Program-made: the position numbers and the translations under genes
The notes under the pieces: model-generated
What the model was told of the DNA's origin: nothing
Seen by the model: only the letters and a program-made list of their open reading frames with translations
Databases searched by the model: none
Assembly (NCBI GenBank): GCA_035542155.1
Contig: DATKLX010000211.1
Coordinates: 1 to 35,038 of the forward strand
Length of the DNA stretch: 35,038 nucleotides
Source: DATKLX01 sp035542155
GTDB taxonomy: Bacteria; Chloroflexota; Anaerolineae; Anaerolineales; Anaerolineaceae
Direction: 5' to 3'
Shown here: positions 9,863 to 18,641 of the stretch, in pieces
Position numbering within the stretch: the first letter of the stretch is position 1
Layout: each line of letters starts with the position of its first letter

Positions 9863-11023
9863 TTGAAAATCATCAAGCTCTACATCCTCCCCTTCTTCCT
9901 CATCCTCGCGGCGATGCTGATCGCTTTTGCCGCCGGGTTCTGGTTGCGGCCGTGGATCGATGAAACAGTCGACCCCAACTACCCGATCCTCAACCGGGTG
10001 GTGGCGCTGCTGCGCGACCGCGGGTTAAAAGACATGCCGCCCAACGTGAAGCTGGAACGGGGGATGATCAAGGGACTGCTCCAGGCCTACGACGACCCGT
10101 ACACGGTCTTTATCGAGCCAGCGGAAGCGAAGCTCCAGAACGACGAGCTGCGCGGCCACTTTGGGGGGATCGGAGTGCGGATGGAACGGGACCAGGTAAA
10201 CCACCTGGTGCTGTTCCCCTATCCCGATTCACCGGCCAGACAGGCGGGGTTGCAGGATGGGGACCGGCTGGCGCGGGTGGATGACCTGGAGGTGCAGGCC
10301 GACACCCCGCTGGATACGATCGAGGCTGCTCTGCGAGGCCCGGTCGGGCAAGTGGTGCGGCTGATCATCCAGCGCGCCCCAGTTTATGCCGCGCAGGAGG
10401 TGATCGTCAAACGCGCCGACGTGGCGCTGCCGTCGACCACCTGGAACCTGTCTCCCCAGGACCCGCGGATCGGGATCATCCGGGTGAGCGTGATCTCGGC
10501 CACATCGGCCAATGAGATCAGCAATGCCGCCGCTGATCTGAAGCGACGCGGAGCGTCCTGTTTTATTCTGGACCTGCGCAACAACGGCGGCGGGCTACTG
10601 GATGGAGGAGTCGACGTCGCACGGCTGTTCTTGAAATCCGGGACGGTCATCCGCCAGCAGTACCGCGGGGAGGCGGTGCGGGATTACGGGGTGGCGAAAC
10701 CCGGCCCGCTGGCCGAGATCCCGTTGGTGGTGTGGGTCAATCAGAATACCGCCAGCGCGGCAGAGATCATCGCCGGAGCGCTGCAGGCCCAGAGGCGAGC
10801 CCAACTGGTGGGCACACCGACTTATGGGAAAGACAGCATCCAGCTTGTTTTTAACCTGCAGGACGGATCGAGTCTGCACGTGACGGCGGCCTACTGGTGG
10901 ATCCCCGGGTTCGAGAACAGCCTGGAAGGCCGCGGCCTGCAGCCAGACCGCGTCGTCAAAGACGACCCGGCGAACAATTCGGATTTGGTCCAGGCTGCCG
11001 CTGAGATTTTCGGGTTGAAGTAG
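9863..11023 (+). CDS. S41-family (CtpA-like) carboxyl-terminal processing peptidase
   Basis: This 386-residue membrane-anchored serine protease starts with a hydrophobic anchor or signal (about residues 5-28), then a PDZ domain (about 95-175, GGIGVRM and DSPARQAGLQDGD) and the S41 catalytic domain. The catalytic Ser298 sits in NTASAAEI and Lys323 in TYGKDSIQ, the Ser/Lys dyad of CtpA enzymes; the carboxylate-binding LDLRNNGGG is about 237-245. It should act outside the membrane in processing or degradation of exported proteins. The start is a TTG at 9863, chosen because it gives the complete anchor; only a weak GGA precedes it. It faces the long minus-strand cluster and ends 10 bp from it. 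Confidence 0.9.
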   Translation: MKIIKLYILPFFLILAAMLIAFAAGFWLRPWIDETVDPNYPILNRVVALLRDRGLKDMPPNVKLERGMIKGLLQAYDDPYTVFIEPAEAKLQNDELRGHFGGIGVRMERDQVNHLVLFPYPDSPARQAGLQDGDRLARVDDLEVQADTPLDTIEAALRGPVGQVVRLIIQRAPVYAAQEVIVKRADVALPSTTWNLSPQDPRIGIIRVSVISATSANEISNAAADLKRRGASCFILDLRNNGGGLLDGGVDVARLFLKSGTVIRQQYRGEAVRDYGVAKPGPLAEIPLVVWVNQNTASAAEIIAGALQAQRRAQLVGTPTYGKDSIQLVFNLQDGSSLHVTAAYWWIPGFENSLEGRGLQPDRVVKDDPANNSDLVQAAAEIFGLK

Positions 11024-11033
11024 GGGGAATAAA

Positions 11034-11624
11034 TCACGCGCCCTTCCCGACCGCTTTTTGATATTCCTCAGGGGTGTCCAGGTCCATCAAGATAGTGGGC
11101 GTATCCACGTTGACGTAAATGATCTCAGGGGCATGCGCCTGGAGAAAATCTCGCGTGGTCTGCGGGCGGCGAATGGCCTGGACCTCCAGCCACAGGCGGG
11201 CCGGAAGGATCCAGGGATGGCCGCGGCGCATCTGGTAGCTGGGCATGACCAGCGCGCCAGGATGCTCCCCGGCCGTTGCGCAGACCGCCCGCACGACCTC
11301 GGGCTGGATCTGGGGCTGATCGCCGAGAACGGTCAGGGCCGCGGTGCAAGCAGGAGGAAGCGCAGAAAGCCCGACCTGTAGGGAGACCAGCATCTCACCG
11401 TTGGCATACTCCGGGTTGTGAACGAAGCGCACCGGGCGGCCGGAGAGAGCTTTTTCCAGCTCCTCGCGGACCGCGCCGGTGACGACGAGGATCTCGGGAA
11501 CCTCTGCCGCCTGGAGGGCTCCAACCACGCTGCCGACGACCGTCGTCTGGCCCCAGGGGAGAAGCATCTTGGGGGAGCCCATGCGGCGAGATAAACCAGC
11601 GGCGAGGACCAGCGCGGCGATCAT
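11034..11624 (-). CDS. MocA-like nucleotidyltransferase
   Basis: This 196-residue NTP-transferase begins LVLAAGLSRRMGSPKMLLPWG (about residues 5-25, the nucleotide-binding loop of the MobA/MocA fold) and has GDQPQI where the family keeps its metal-binding Asp. MocA adds CMP to molybdopterin, giving the cytosine-dinucleotide cofactor of many bacterial molybdenum hydroxylases. It ends the minus-strand cluster and overlaps the upstream YqeC-MocA gene by 4 bp (ATGA), so the two are made together. Whether this copy or the fused one handles CTP, or either acts in a selenium-linked step, cannot be told from sequence. Confidence 0.88.
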   Translation of the reverse strand: MIAALVLAAGLSRRMGSPKMLLPWGQTTVVGSVVGALQAAEVPEILVVTGAVREELEKALSGRPVRFVHNPEYANGEMLVSLQVGLSALPPACTAALTVLGDQPQIQPEVVRAVCATAGEHPGALVMPSYQMRRGHPWILPARLWLEVQAIRRPQTTRDFLQAHAPEIIYVNVDTPTILMDLDTPEEYQKAVGKGA

Positions 11625-12976
11625 AAAGCCAGCAGCCTCCGGTAATCCTCTTCGGTGTCGATATCCAGCAGGATGGTCTCGTCGGACCAGGGCACCTTCT
11701 CGAGAGAAGCGGCATATTTGCTAAAGACCGCCCGCCCGCCGGTATCGCCCTCCAGGGCCAGGAGATCGGGGAAGGCCGCACAGTCGAAGAGGACGGGATT
11801 GGCGCGGCGACCGCCAACCCAGGGAACCACGCAGGGAGCCAGGGTGCGGGCGTGACGGTTGACCAGATGTTCGGTCAGCTCGACAGGGATCTGTGGCTGG
11901 TCGCAGAGAAGGAACAGCGCGGCGCGGATTCCGGGCGGCAGGGCGCGCAATCCGGCCTGGAGCGAGCTACTCTGCCCGAGCGCCCACTCTGGGTTGGTCG
12001 CACAGGTCACAGCCAGCCCGCTGACGGCCTGTTCCACAGCGTCGCGGCCGGCGCCGGTCACCACCACCACTGGAGACAACCCCGCTCGGATGGCTAGCCA
12101 GGCCACCTGGCGGACGAGGGGCTCGCCGCGCCACTCGAGGGTTTGCTTGGCGCGGCCGAGACGCTTCGACTCGCCGGCGGCGAGGACAATTCCGGCGACA
12201 CGAGTGTGGACCGCATGGATGCGGCCGGCAGCCGGGTCGGCCCAGTCCAGGCCCAGACGGGCGCGCAGGGAAGCAATCACGACTTCGGAATAGAGCGGGA
12301 TGAGGCGGCGAGCCAGCTTGCCGGCAAGGGCAACCTGCTCAGGGTCATCAGCCTGGTTGAGAAGCAGGGAACGAATAGCCGAGGGCGGGATGTTTTTCAA
12401 GCCGCCCCGCGGGTGAGCGAGCACCTTCGCCAGACCATCCAGCGTCACTGTCTCGCCCAAAGAAATACCACTGAGCTCACTGAAGCGCTCGGGGCGGTGG
12501 ACTGACTCCGGATCCAGCGGGCGGCCCAGGCCCGACAGGCCGGCGCAGACGAGCACCCGGTCGACCCAGGACGGAATCGCGGGCTCGTGGTCGCCGGGGG
12601 CTTTGAGCGGGCGGCCGCGAGCCCCATCCGCTTCAATGAGGAGGGGGATATTCCAACGGTCGGCCAGATTGCGGAGGGTGAGGAGCTGGACTTCGTCCAG
12701 CCCGCCGACGCGAAGCTCGTCACACTGCGGACCGGTAATGGCGGTCACACCGGGAGCGAGTGCGGGCTGCGCATCGGCAAGGATTTGCGATTCCGGGACG
12801 GTGAGGTGGCGGTCAGCGTGAGTGACCTGGTCGAGACCCAGGTGGGTGCTGGTGGTGATCCAGACCGGACCGCGAAGCGAGCGAGCCAATTGGAACATCG
12901 CCGAGGTCTTTCCACCGCTGCCCACCAGAGCAAGACGGGCAGGGGAGGGGAGGCGCAGAGCCTGAACGAGATCCAA
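11621..12976 (-). CDS. YqeC-MocA fusion, selenium-dependent Mo hydroxylase maturation
   Basis: This 451-residue protein joins two accessory proteins. Residues 1 to about 245 match YqeC of selenium-dependent molybdenum hydroxylase systems, with a P-loop-like VGSGGKTS (18-25), ITTSTHLG and LLIEADGARGRPLKAP stretches. Residues about 260-451 form a MocA-type nucleotidyltransferase, with LAAGESKRLGRAK (265-277) and LCDQPQIP. In known clusters yqeC, yqeB and mocA are separate neighbours, so the fusion itself supports a joint role in maturing the Mo cofactor. It lies 6 bp after yqeB and 4 bp into the second mocA-like gene. Biochemical roles of YqeC remain undefined. Confidence 0.88.
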   Translation of the reverse strand: MDLVQALRLPSPARLALVGSGGKTSAMFQLARSLRGPVWITTSTHLGLDQVTHADRHLTVPESQILADAQPALAPGVTAITGPQCDELRVGGLDEVQLLTLRNLADRWNIPLLIEADGARGRPLKAPGDHEPAIPSWVDRVLVCAGLSGLGRPLDPESVHRPERFSELSGISLGETVTLDGLAKVLAHPRGGLKNIPPSAIRSLLLNQADDPEQVALAGKLARRLIPLYSEVVIASLRARLGLDWADPAAGRIHAVHTRVAGIVLAAGESKRLGRAKQTLEWRGEPLVRQVAWLAIRAGLSPVVVVTGAGRDAVEQAVSGLAVTCATNPEWALGQSSSLQAGLRALPPGIRAALFLLCDQPQIPVELTEHLVNRHARTLAPCVVPWVGGRRANPVLFDCAAFPDLLALEGDTGGRAVFSKYAASLEKVPWSDETILLDIDTEEDYRRLLAL

Positions 12977-12982
12977 GGCCGC

Positions 12983-13786
12983 TCACTCCTCCCAGAGGCG
13001 GCGGCGGATCTCAGCGCAGGTGAGAATGGCTTCCAGCGCGCCGCCGCCCACCGCCAGGGCCTTATCCGAGACCAGGCCAGGGAGGCGCGGATCCAGGCGC
13101 GGATCGATATCGCCCACTTTGACCCCCCTGGAAACGGGCGTCCCGGATTGAAGCAGACCGCGGAGCATGCCTGGGAAAGGCGCGCGAATGGGCTGGCCGG
13201 CTACCTCAGCGATCTGCTGTCCCACCGAAAGGGTATCGCCGATATTTTTATCGGCAGTGAATATCCCCGCGGCGGGGGCGCGGAGCACGCGCTCTCCCTG
13301 GCGCTGGGCGATTGGATCGGGGAGACCGGTATCTGCTTCGGCAGGGCCATCCCAGATAACCCGGCCAAGGAACGGCCCGCGCCTGGTCTCAATCACGGCG
13401 TGGCAGTCGAGGCCGGCGGTGAACCCGGGACCCAGGCCAATCACCAGGGGAGCGGCGTCCAGGCCAGTGTCCGGCGGGCGCTTGCGCATCCGCGCGTCCA
13501 TCAGCACCAGCGGGCGGCAGGCTGAGATCGCGCTGCCATCCGGATCGACGAGGACCGTCACCTGGCCGCGCTCCATCCAGGCGACAGCGTCGTCCAGGTT
13601 GGCGGCCAGATGGGCATGAACGCCTTCGATGGCCATCTCATCATCGTAAACGACCTGGGCAAAGGAGACCAGGCGGCGAACGGCCAGCGGCTGGGGCAAC
13701 TCGGTGATCAGCACGCGCAGACCGACGCGCGCCAGGCGCAAGGCCACTCCACTGGCGAGGTCACCACCGCCGCGGATCAGGATCAT
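12983..13786 (-). CDS. yqeB: YqeB/EF2563-family selenium-dependent Mo hydroxylase protein
   Basis: This 267-residue protein has the family's N-terminal Rossmann-like RGGGDLASGVALRLARVG, a central VIGLGPGFTAGLDCHAVIETRRG block, and a C-terminal biotinyl-like half (RAPAAGIFTADKNIGDTLSVGQ) seen in the YqeB/EF2563 family. These genes travel with labile-selenium molybdenum hydroxylases and XdhC; they are thought to supply or install the cofactor selenium. It starts 3 nt after the stop of the Mo-subunit gene and sits just before the YqeC-MocA fusion. Its presence is the main reason to suspect that at least one hydroxylase of this cluster is selenium-dependent. Confidence 0.9.
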   Translation of the reverse strand: MILIRGGGDLASGVALRLARVGLRVLITELPQPLAVRRLVSFAQVVYDDEMAIEGVHAHLAANLDDAVAWMERGQVTVLVDPDGSAISACRPLVLMDARMRKRPPDTGLDAAPLVIGLGPGFTAGLDCHAVIETRRGPFLGRVIWDGPAEADTGLPDPIAQRQGERVLRAPAAGIFTADKNIGDTLSVGQQIAEVAGQPIRAPFPGMLRGLLQSGTPVSRGVKVGDIDPRLDPRLPGLVSDKALAVGGGALEAILTCAEIRRRLWEE

Positions 13787-13789
13787 GGC

Positions 13790-16012
13790 TCAGGCGACCC
13801 CGCCGAGGGCGGCAAGAACCCTTTCAGGTGTGAGCGGGAAGGTATAAATCCAGGTTCCCGTCGCCTGGCGAACCGCGGCGATCACCGCCGGGGCCAGCGG
13901 CAGGAAAGGCATCTCAGCCATCCCCCGGGCGCCAAACGGGCCGATCGGGTCCGGATACTCGAGGACGAGGGAATTGACCTGGTCGGGAATGTCGAGGATG
14001 GTCGGTATGAGGTAGGTTGACAGGCCGGGGGTGAGGCAGTAGCCGTCTTTCTGGACGAAATTCTCGAGGACGGCATAACCAGCGGCCTGCACCACCGCGC
14101 CCTCAATCTGGCCTTTGACCTGGGATGGATTGACCGCCCGGCCGACGTCGTCGGCGCAGGTGACGTTGACCAGGCGGACCTGGCCGGTTTCTACGTCTAC
14201 CTCGACCTCGACCATCTCGGAGACATAGCCGTAGGCAAAGTTGGGCTCGGATTTACCCGTCTCAGGGTCGTAGGGTGTGGTTTTCGGCGGGCGGTATTGG
14301 AAGCTAGCTACGGCCGGGCGCTCCTCGTTTTTCCACTTCTCCAGCGCGGCGCTGACTGCTCCGCGAATCGCATTGCCGGCCATGAAAGTCATCCGCGAGG
14401 CAGAGACACTGCCCGAATTCTCAGTAGTCGCGGTATCGGCAGTGATCAGCGCGACCTTTTCGAGGGGCAGGCCGGCAGCCTCGGCAGCCATCTGTGCGAT
14501 AACTGTGTGACTGCCCTGGCCGACCTCCGCGGCAGCATGGTGAACCACCATGCGCTCGATCTCTACTCCGCCGTGCAGCTCCACCGTAGCCCAGCAGTTT
14601 TCCGCCGCGCCAAAAGAAAAGCCCACGTTTTTGAACGCGCAGGCAAAACCGACGCCACGCCTGAGTTTGGGATGCCCGGGAACCTCAGAAGAAAACCCGG
14701 CGGGGCGCGACCAGCCAGCAGCGGCCTTGATCCAGCCGGATTTCAGCGCGCATTCTTCGGCGACCTGGACGATGGAAACACCTTTGGGAAGCGGGGTGCC
14801 TACGGAAAGCAGGTCACCCTCCCGGAGGAGATTCCGCATGCGGATCTCGACCGGATCCATCCCCAGGGCCTCGGCGAGGCGAGTCATCTGGATCTCGGCG
14901 GAAAAAGCGCCCTGGGGGCCGCCGAAGCCACGAAAGGCGCCGTTGGGAATGTTATTGGTGTAGACCGCGTACGAATCGACTTTGACGTTGGGGATGTGAT
15001 ATGGGCCAGTGCACATCAAAGTCGCGTTGCCCAGGACCTTTGTCGATGTGTAAATGTAGGCGCCGCCATCGGCGATCACCTCGACCTCGGCGGCGATCAC
15101 CTTGCCTTCCCTGGTGGCTCCCCACCGGGCGCGGAGATGATAGGGATGGCGCTTGTGGTGCCCGATCATCGACTCCTCGCGGGTCCAGATGATCTTGACC
15201 GGGCGATCGATGCCGCGCTCGTGGAGACGCATAGCAGCCAGGGCCAGAACGATCTGAACGGACATGTCCTCGCGCCCGCCGAACGCGCCGCCGATGGCAG
15301 GATAGATCACACGCACCTTTTCTTTTGGCAGGTTGAGGGCGCAGGCGATTTGCTCCTGGTCTTCGTGGGTCCACTGGCCGCCGACCAGAACGGTCACCCG
15401 ACCTTCCTCGTCGATGTAGCCCAGGCCAGCCTCGGGCTGGAGGTAGGCGTGCTCCTGGGCGGGGGTGTGATACTCGCCCTCCACGATCACGTCCGCGGCC
15501 GCGAAGGCGGCCTCCACATCGCCCTTGCGAATGCGGTAATGGCAGAAAACGTTCGATTCACGATCCGGGTGGAGGCGGACCGCACCGGGAGCCATCGCCT
15601 GGATCGCGTCATTGACCACGGGCAGATCTTCGTAATCTACCTGGATCATCCCGACCCCGCGGGTGGCGATTTCCTCAGTCTCGGCGACGACCAGGGCAAC
15701 CTGGTCGCCGATAAAGCGGACGCGGTCAGCAAACGGCTTGTTTGACCCCGGCCCGCAGAGTACGGGTTGGTCGGAGACGATCAACCCGTACTCGTTGTTA
15801 GGCACATCCTTGGCGGTGAAAATGGCGATCACGCCGGGCAGCGCCTCCGCCGCGCTGGTGTCGATCGCCCTGATCAGGGCATGCGGCCGGCGGGCGAAGA
15901 GGATTTTCATATAGGCCTGGTTGGGGAGATTGTAGTCGCCGGGATAGCGAGCTTCTCCCGTCACTTTTGATTCTGCGTCAAGGCGGACAACGGACTGGCC
16001 AACAACTGGCAT
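13790..16012 (-). CDS. xanthine dehydrogenase-type molybdopterin-binding subunit
   Basis: This 740-residue catalytic subunit binds the Mo-pterin cofactor and hydroxylates a heterocycle or aldehyde using water. GGAFGGREDM, GAFRGFGGPQGAF and EVGQGSHTV are the conserved Mo-site and pterin segments, and the C-terminal PFGARGMAEM supplies the catalytic Glu. The Cys loop typical of form-I CO dehydrogenase is absent, so a CO role is unlikely. The frame is open to 16099, but the ATG at 16012 (MPVVGQSVVRLDAESKVTGEA) has a clean GGAGG 5 nt upstream and avoids overlap with the membrane-protein gene. It has no FeS domain: the partner is the FAD-FeS fusion encoded upstream. Confidence 0.93.
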   Translation of the reverse strand: MPVVGQSVVRLDAESKVTGEARYPGDYNLPNQAYMKILFARRPHALIRAIDTSAAEALPGVIAIFTAKDVPNNEYGLIVSDQPVLCGPGSNKPFADRVRFIGDQVALVVAETEEIATRGVGMIQVDYEDLPVVNDAIQAMAPGAVRLHPDRESNVFCHYRIRKGDVEAAFAAADVIVEGEYHTPAQEHAYLQPEAGLGYIDEEGRVTVLVGGQWTHEDQEQIACALNLPKEKVRVIYPAIGGAFGGREDMSVQIVLALAAMRLHERGIDRPVKIIWTREESMIGHHKRHPYHLRARWGATREGKVIAAEVEVIADGGAYIYTSTKVLGNATLMCTGPYHIPNVKVDSYAVYTNNIPNGAFRGFGGPQGAFSAEIQMTRLAEALGMDPVEIRMRNLLREGDLLSVGTPLPKGVSIVQVAEECALKSGWIKAAAGWSRPAGFSSEVPGHPKLRRGVGFACAFKNVGFSFGAAENCWATVELHGGVEIERMVVHHAAAEVGQGSHTVIAQMAAEAAGLPLEKVALITADTATTENSGSVSASRMTFMAGNAIRGAVSAALEKWKNEERPAVASFQYRPPKTTPYDPETGKSEPNFAYGYVSEMVEVEVDVETGQVRLVNVTCADDVGRAVNPSQVKGQIEGAVVQAAGYAVLENFVQKDGYCLTPGLSTYLIPTILDIPDQVNSLVLEYPDPIGPFGARGMAEMPFLPLAPAVIAAVRQATGTWIYTFPLTPERVLAALGGVA

Positions 16013-16025
16013 TCTAACCTCCGAT

Positions 16026-16397
16026 TTAACGGCGGCGTATCGAGCGCCGGTCAACCTCGGGCTCGTCCAACGGGCCGTAGCGGGGCTTTCCCAAAACACG
16101 CAGAAAAATAACCCCGATAAAAGAAACTACCGCATATAACAGGATCGAAATGACTACGGTCACGCCGATCTTCACGTAGAGATAGGGATCTCCAGTTCTG
16201 GCGATATAGTCGTTGGGGATGGCCCACCAATGTTGTACAGCGTTTTCTTGCAAGAACCAGAGCATCAGGAAATAGGACACGAAGGGGACCAGGACCATCG
16301 TGATGAATCCGATCCCCCTCCAGACCGGATGCGCCTTTTGTCTGGCCTGGCGTTCCCGGAGACTTGTCGCGCGGTTGTAAGAACTGTATTTACCCAT
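16026..16397 (-). CDS. small two-helix membrane protein of unknown function
   Basis: This 123-residue protein has a basic N-terminus (about 1-28, many Arg/Lys), two transmembrane helices (about 30-52 and 77-103), and a charged C-terminal tail with KPRYGPLDEPEVDRR. I do not recognise a named family; the PRYGPLD tail looks like that of conserved hypothetical proteins of Anaerolineae. It overlaps the FAD-FeS fusion gene by 8 bp and ends 13 bp before the Mo-subunit gene, so it is made within a hydroxylase operon. A membrane anchor or tether for the otherwise soluble enzyme is possible, but a chance insertion of a lineage protein is equally open. Confidence 0.8.
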   Translation of the reverse strand: MGKYSSYNRATSLRERQARQKAHPVWRGIGFITMVLVPFVSYFLMLWFLQENAVQHWWAIPNDYIARTGDPYLYVKIGVTVVISILLYAVVSFIGVIFLRVLGKPRYGPLDEPEVDRRSIRRR

Positions 16398-17817
16398 GGA
16401 TACCTCCTGCTTTGCTGGCTTGTTCGATGGCTTCGATTATTTTGTAGTAGCCGGTGCAGCGGCACAGATTGCCGGTGAGCGCCTGCCGGATTTCATCTTG
16501 AGTGGGAGTAGGTTTTTCTTCGAGCAGCTTTGCCGCCGACATCAAGAATCCTGGGGTGCAGTAGCCGCACTGAACGGCCCCCGCTGCGATAAAGGCTTCC
16601 TGGACAGGATGGAGATGGCCGTCCGCTCCAAGGCCTTCGACGGTTACAATCTCAGCCCCGTGTGCGCGGGGCGCGGGCACCAGGCAGCTCATCACCGCCT
16701 GGCCATCGAGAAATACCGTACAGGCGCCGCATTCCCCTTCAGCGCAGCCCTCTTTCGAGCCGGTGAGCAGCGCCTCTTCTCGCAGGAAGTGAAGCAGGGT
16801 CTTCCCCTGCCCGCCGTTGAATGTATAGTCCTTGCCGTTAATTCGAGTCTGGATGGGTTCCCCCGGACCCGGAGCGCGGCGGGGAGTGGATAGGCGGCTT
16901 CCCTTACCGTTCGCCGGTTTGCCGACCAGGAGAACCGGTTCGCTGGGGAAGCTCTGGTTTTCGCCGCGGGCAAGGGCCGTAAGGGCGCGGCGGGCGAGCA
17001 CGCGCACCATGGTTTTCCGGTAAGCTGCCGAACCGCGGACGTCGCTGATCGGCTGGGCAGCCTGCATGACCAATTCGGCGGCGGCGTGGATGGCCGGCTC
17101 GTCGAGCGGCTTCCCGGCTAGAAATTCATCGGCCTCGCGGGCGTGGATGATGGTCGGAGCGACTGCGCCGAGGGTGACCACCGCGCTGCGCACCGTATCA
17201 CCGACCATAGAACAGATCGCGGCGATATTCACCAGGGAGATCGCCTGAGCCCGGCGCAGGGCAAGCTTGATAAATATGCCGCGATCCGCCGGGGTGAGGG
17301 AGGGGAAGGCGATATCCACCACTATCTCATCCGCGCGCATGACGGTCTTGCGCACTCCGAGGTAAAAATCCTGGAGAGGAACTTTCCGTTCGCCGGTTAA
17401 AGAGCGGAGCGTGACCTGGGCGCCCAGGGCCATGAGGGGAGTGATGGTGTCATTGGCAGGAGAGGCGGTGATCAGGTTGCCGGCAATGGTACCGCGGTTA
17501 CGGATCTGGGGCGACCCCACCTCCAAGGCAGCCTGGACGAGGGGAAAGGCCATCTCGCGGAGGAGCTTGGAAGCAACGACCAGGTTATGGGTCACCAGAG
17601 GGCCGATATGGATCAGGCCATCTTCATCCAGTAAGATCTGGTCGAGATGGGGGATGCGGGTGACATCGATCAGGGTGGTGATTCCTTTTCGGACGCCTCG
17701 CTCCATCTCGAGAATCAGATCCGTAGCGCCGGCGACGATGCGCGCTTCTTCCTGGCGGTCGTGCAGGACCTGCAGGACTTCTTCGACTGTCTCCGCGTTG
17801 ATGTAATCATGCCACAT
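16390..17817 (-). CDS. fused FAD and [2Fe-2S] subunits of a Mo hydroxylase
   Basis: This 475-residue electron-transfer protein combines two subunits that are usually separate. Residues 1 to about 290 are the FAD-binding medium subunit, with RIVAGATDL (26-34) and RNRGTIAGNLITASPANDT (106-124). After a Pro-rich linker (about 295-322) comes the [2Fe-2S] subunit: plant-type cluster Cys358, 363, 366 and 378, then the XDH-type cluster Cys417, 420, 452 and 454. Electrons would run from the Mo subunit (13790-16012) through both clusters to FAD. The order FAD then FeS is the reverse of eukaryotic XDH, which runs FeS, FAD, Mo. Start ATG 17817 follows GGAGG about 10 nt upstream. Confidence 0.93.
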   Translation of the reverse strand: MWHDYINAETVEEVLQVLHDRQEEARIVAGATDLILEMERGVRKGITTLIDVTRIPHLDQILLDEDGLIHIGPLVTHNLVVASKLLREMAFPLVQAALEVGSPQIRNRGTIAGNLITASPANDTITPLMALGAQVTLRSLTGERKVPLQDFYLGVRKTVMRADEIVVDIAFPSLTPADRGIFIKLALRRAQAISLVNIAAICSMVGDTVRSAVVTLGAVAPTIIHAREADEFLAGKPLDEPAIHAAAELVMQAAQPISDVRGSAAYRKTMVRVLARRALTALARGENQSFPSEPVLLVGKPANGKGSRLSTPRRAPGPGEPIQTRINGKDYTFNGGQGKTLLHFLREEALLTGSKEGCAEGECGACTVFLDGQAVMSCLVPAPRAHGAEIVTVEGLGADGHLHPVQEAFIAAGAVQCGYCTPGFLMSAAKLLEEKPTPTQDEIRQALTGNLCRCTGYYKIIEAIEQASKAGGIHG

Positions 17818-17841
17818 TGAGCAAAAACCTCCGGACGGACA

Positions 17842-18633
17842 CTAATCCATCTTCATCCTTTTACCAGTACCGCCGTTGCGCAGTGCGATGATCTCGGCCA
17901 GGATACTCACGGCGATCTCCTCTGGCGTTTCAGCGTTAAGCTCGAGCCCGATTGGCGAGTTCACCCGGTTGAGTTTTTCCTCGGGGACACCCGCTTCGAG
18001 CAGCGCCTTGCGGGTCATCGTCCAACGCCGCCTTGATCCGATCAGACCGATATAGGCGGCGCGGGTGTCCAGCAGCGGCGGTAGACCGGGAACATCGACG
18101 AGCATGCCGCGGGTGGTCAGGACCAGGTAGGTTTGGGAGTTGATCTTAAGATGAGCCGGCAATTCAGACATAGGAACCGGGTAAAATTCATCGGCGTCTG
18201 GATTGGCTTCGGGGGTGCAGAACTCAGGCCTGTCGTCGTTGACCGCGACGCGGAACCCGAGCCATTTGGCCAGGTGAGCGACGGCTTTCCCAACGTGACC
18301 GCCGCCGACCACGACCAGGGTTGGCTGCGGGAGGATCGGCTCGATGTAGACCTCCACCGTTCCGCCGCAGACGCCCGGATCGCCCTGCTGCGGATCGACC
18401 ATATTATAACTCAGGCGGCGGGTTTTGCCATCGAGCATGGCCTCTTTCGCCTCGGCGATCACCCGGTTTTCAACCTCGCCGCCGCCGACGCTGCCGATAA
18501 AACGGCCATCCTCATAGATCAGCATTTTACTGCCCTCGTGCCGGGGAGTAGATCCATTGCTTTCAATAATGGTGCACAACGCACCTGCTTCTTGATGGTT
18601 TTGTAAATTGACTACTTCCCGATAAATATCCAT
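17842..18633 (-). CDS. xdhC: XdhC-family molybdenum cofactor insertion chaperone
   Basis: This 263-residue protein has the XdhC/CoxI N-terminal domain (TIIESNGSTPRHEGSKMLI, GSVGGGEVENRV, GVCGGTVEVYIEP) and a C-terminal Rossmann domain (VVVGGGHVGKAVAHLAKWLG at about residues 111-130, IGLIGSRRR near 197). XdhC proteins bind molybdopterin, are linked to sulfuration (or selenation) of the cofactor, and deliver it to xanthine-dehydrogenase-type enzymes. The gene begins 8 nt after the pyrophosphatase stop, its ribosome site lying inside the last codons of that gene, and it precedes the FAD-FeS/Mo pair that it probably serves. Confidence 0.93.
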   Translation of the reverse strand: MDIYREVVNLQNHQEAGALCTIIESNGSTPRHEGSKMLIYEDGRFIGSVGGGEVENRVIAEAKEAMLDGKTRRLSYNMVDPQQGDPGVCGGTVEVYIEPILPQPTLVVVGGGHVGKAVAHLAKWLGFRVAVNDDRPEFCTPEANPDADEFYPVPMSELPAHLKINSQTYLVLTTRGMLVDVPGLPPLLDTRAAYIGLIGSRRRWTMTRKALLEAGVPEEKLNRVNSPIGLELNAETPEEIAVSILAEIIALRNGGTGKRMKMD

Positions 18634-18641
18634 CTTTTCAC

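Noticed and set aside
12587..13525. 312-codon plus-strand frame opposite YqeC-MocA and YqeB
   Set aside because: Spans a gene junction on the opposite strand and carries no family motif.
14297..15745. 482-codon open frame on the plus strand inside the Mo-subunit gene
   Set aside because: Antisense shadow of the catalytic subunit; no domain signatures.
13790..16012. Possible aerobic CO dehydrogenase large subunit
   Set aside because: The Cys-containing active-site loop of form-I CO dehydrogenase is not present in this or the other two Mo proteins; all have the FRG(F/Y)G-type loop of XDH-like enzymes.
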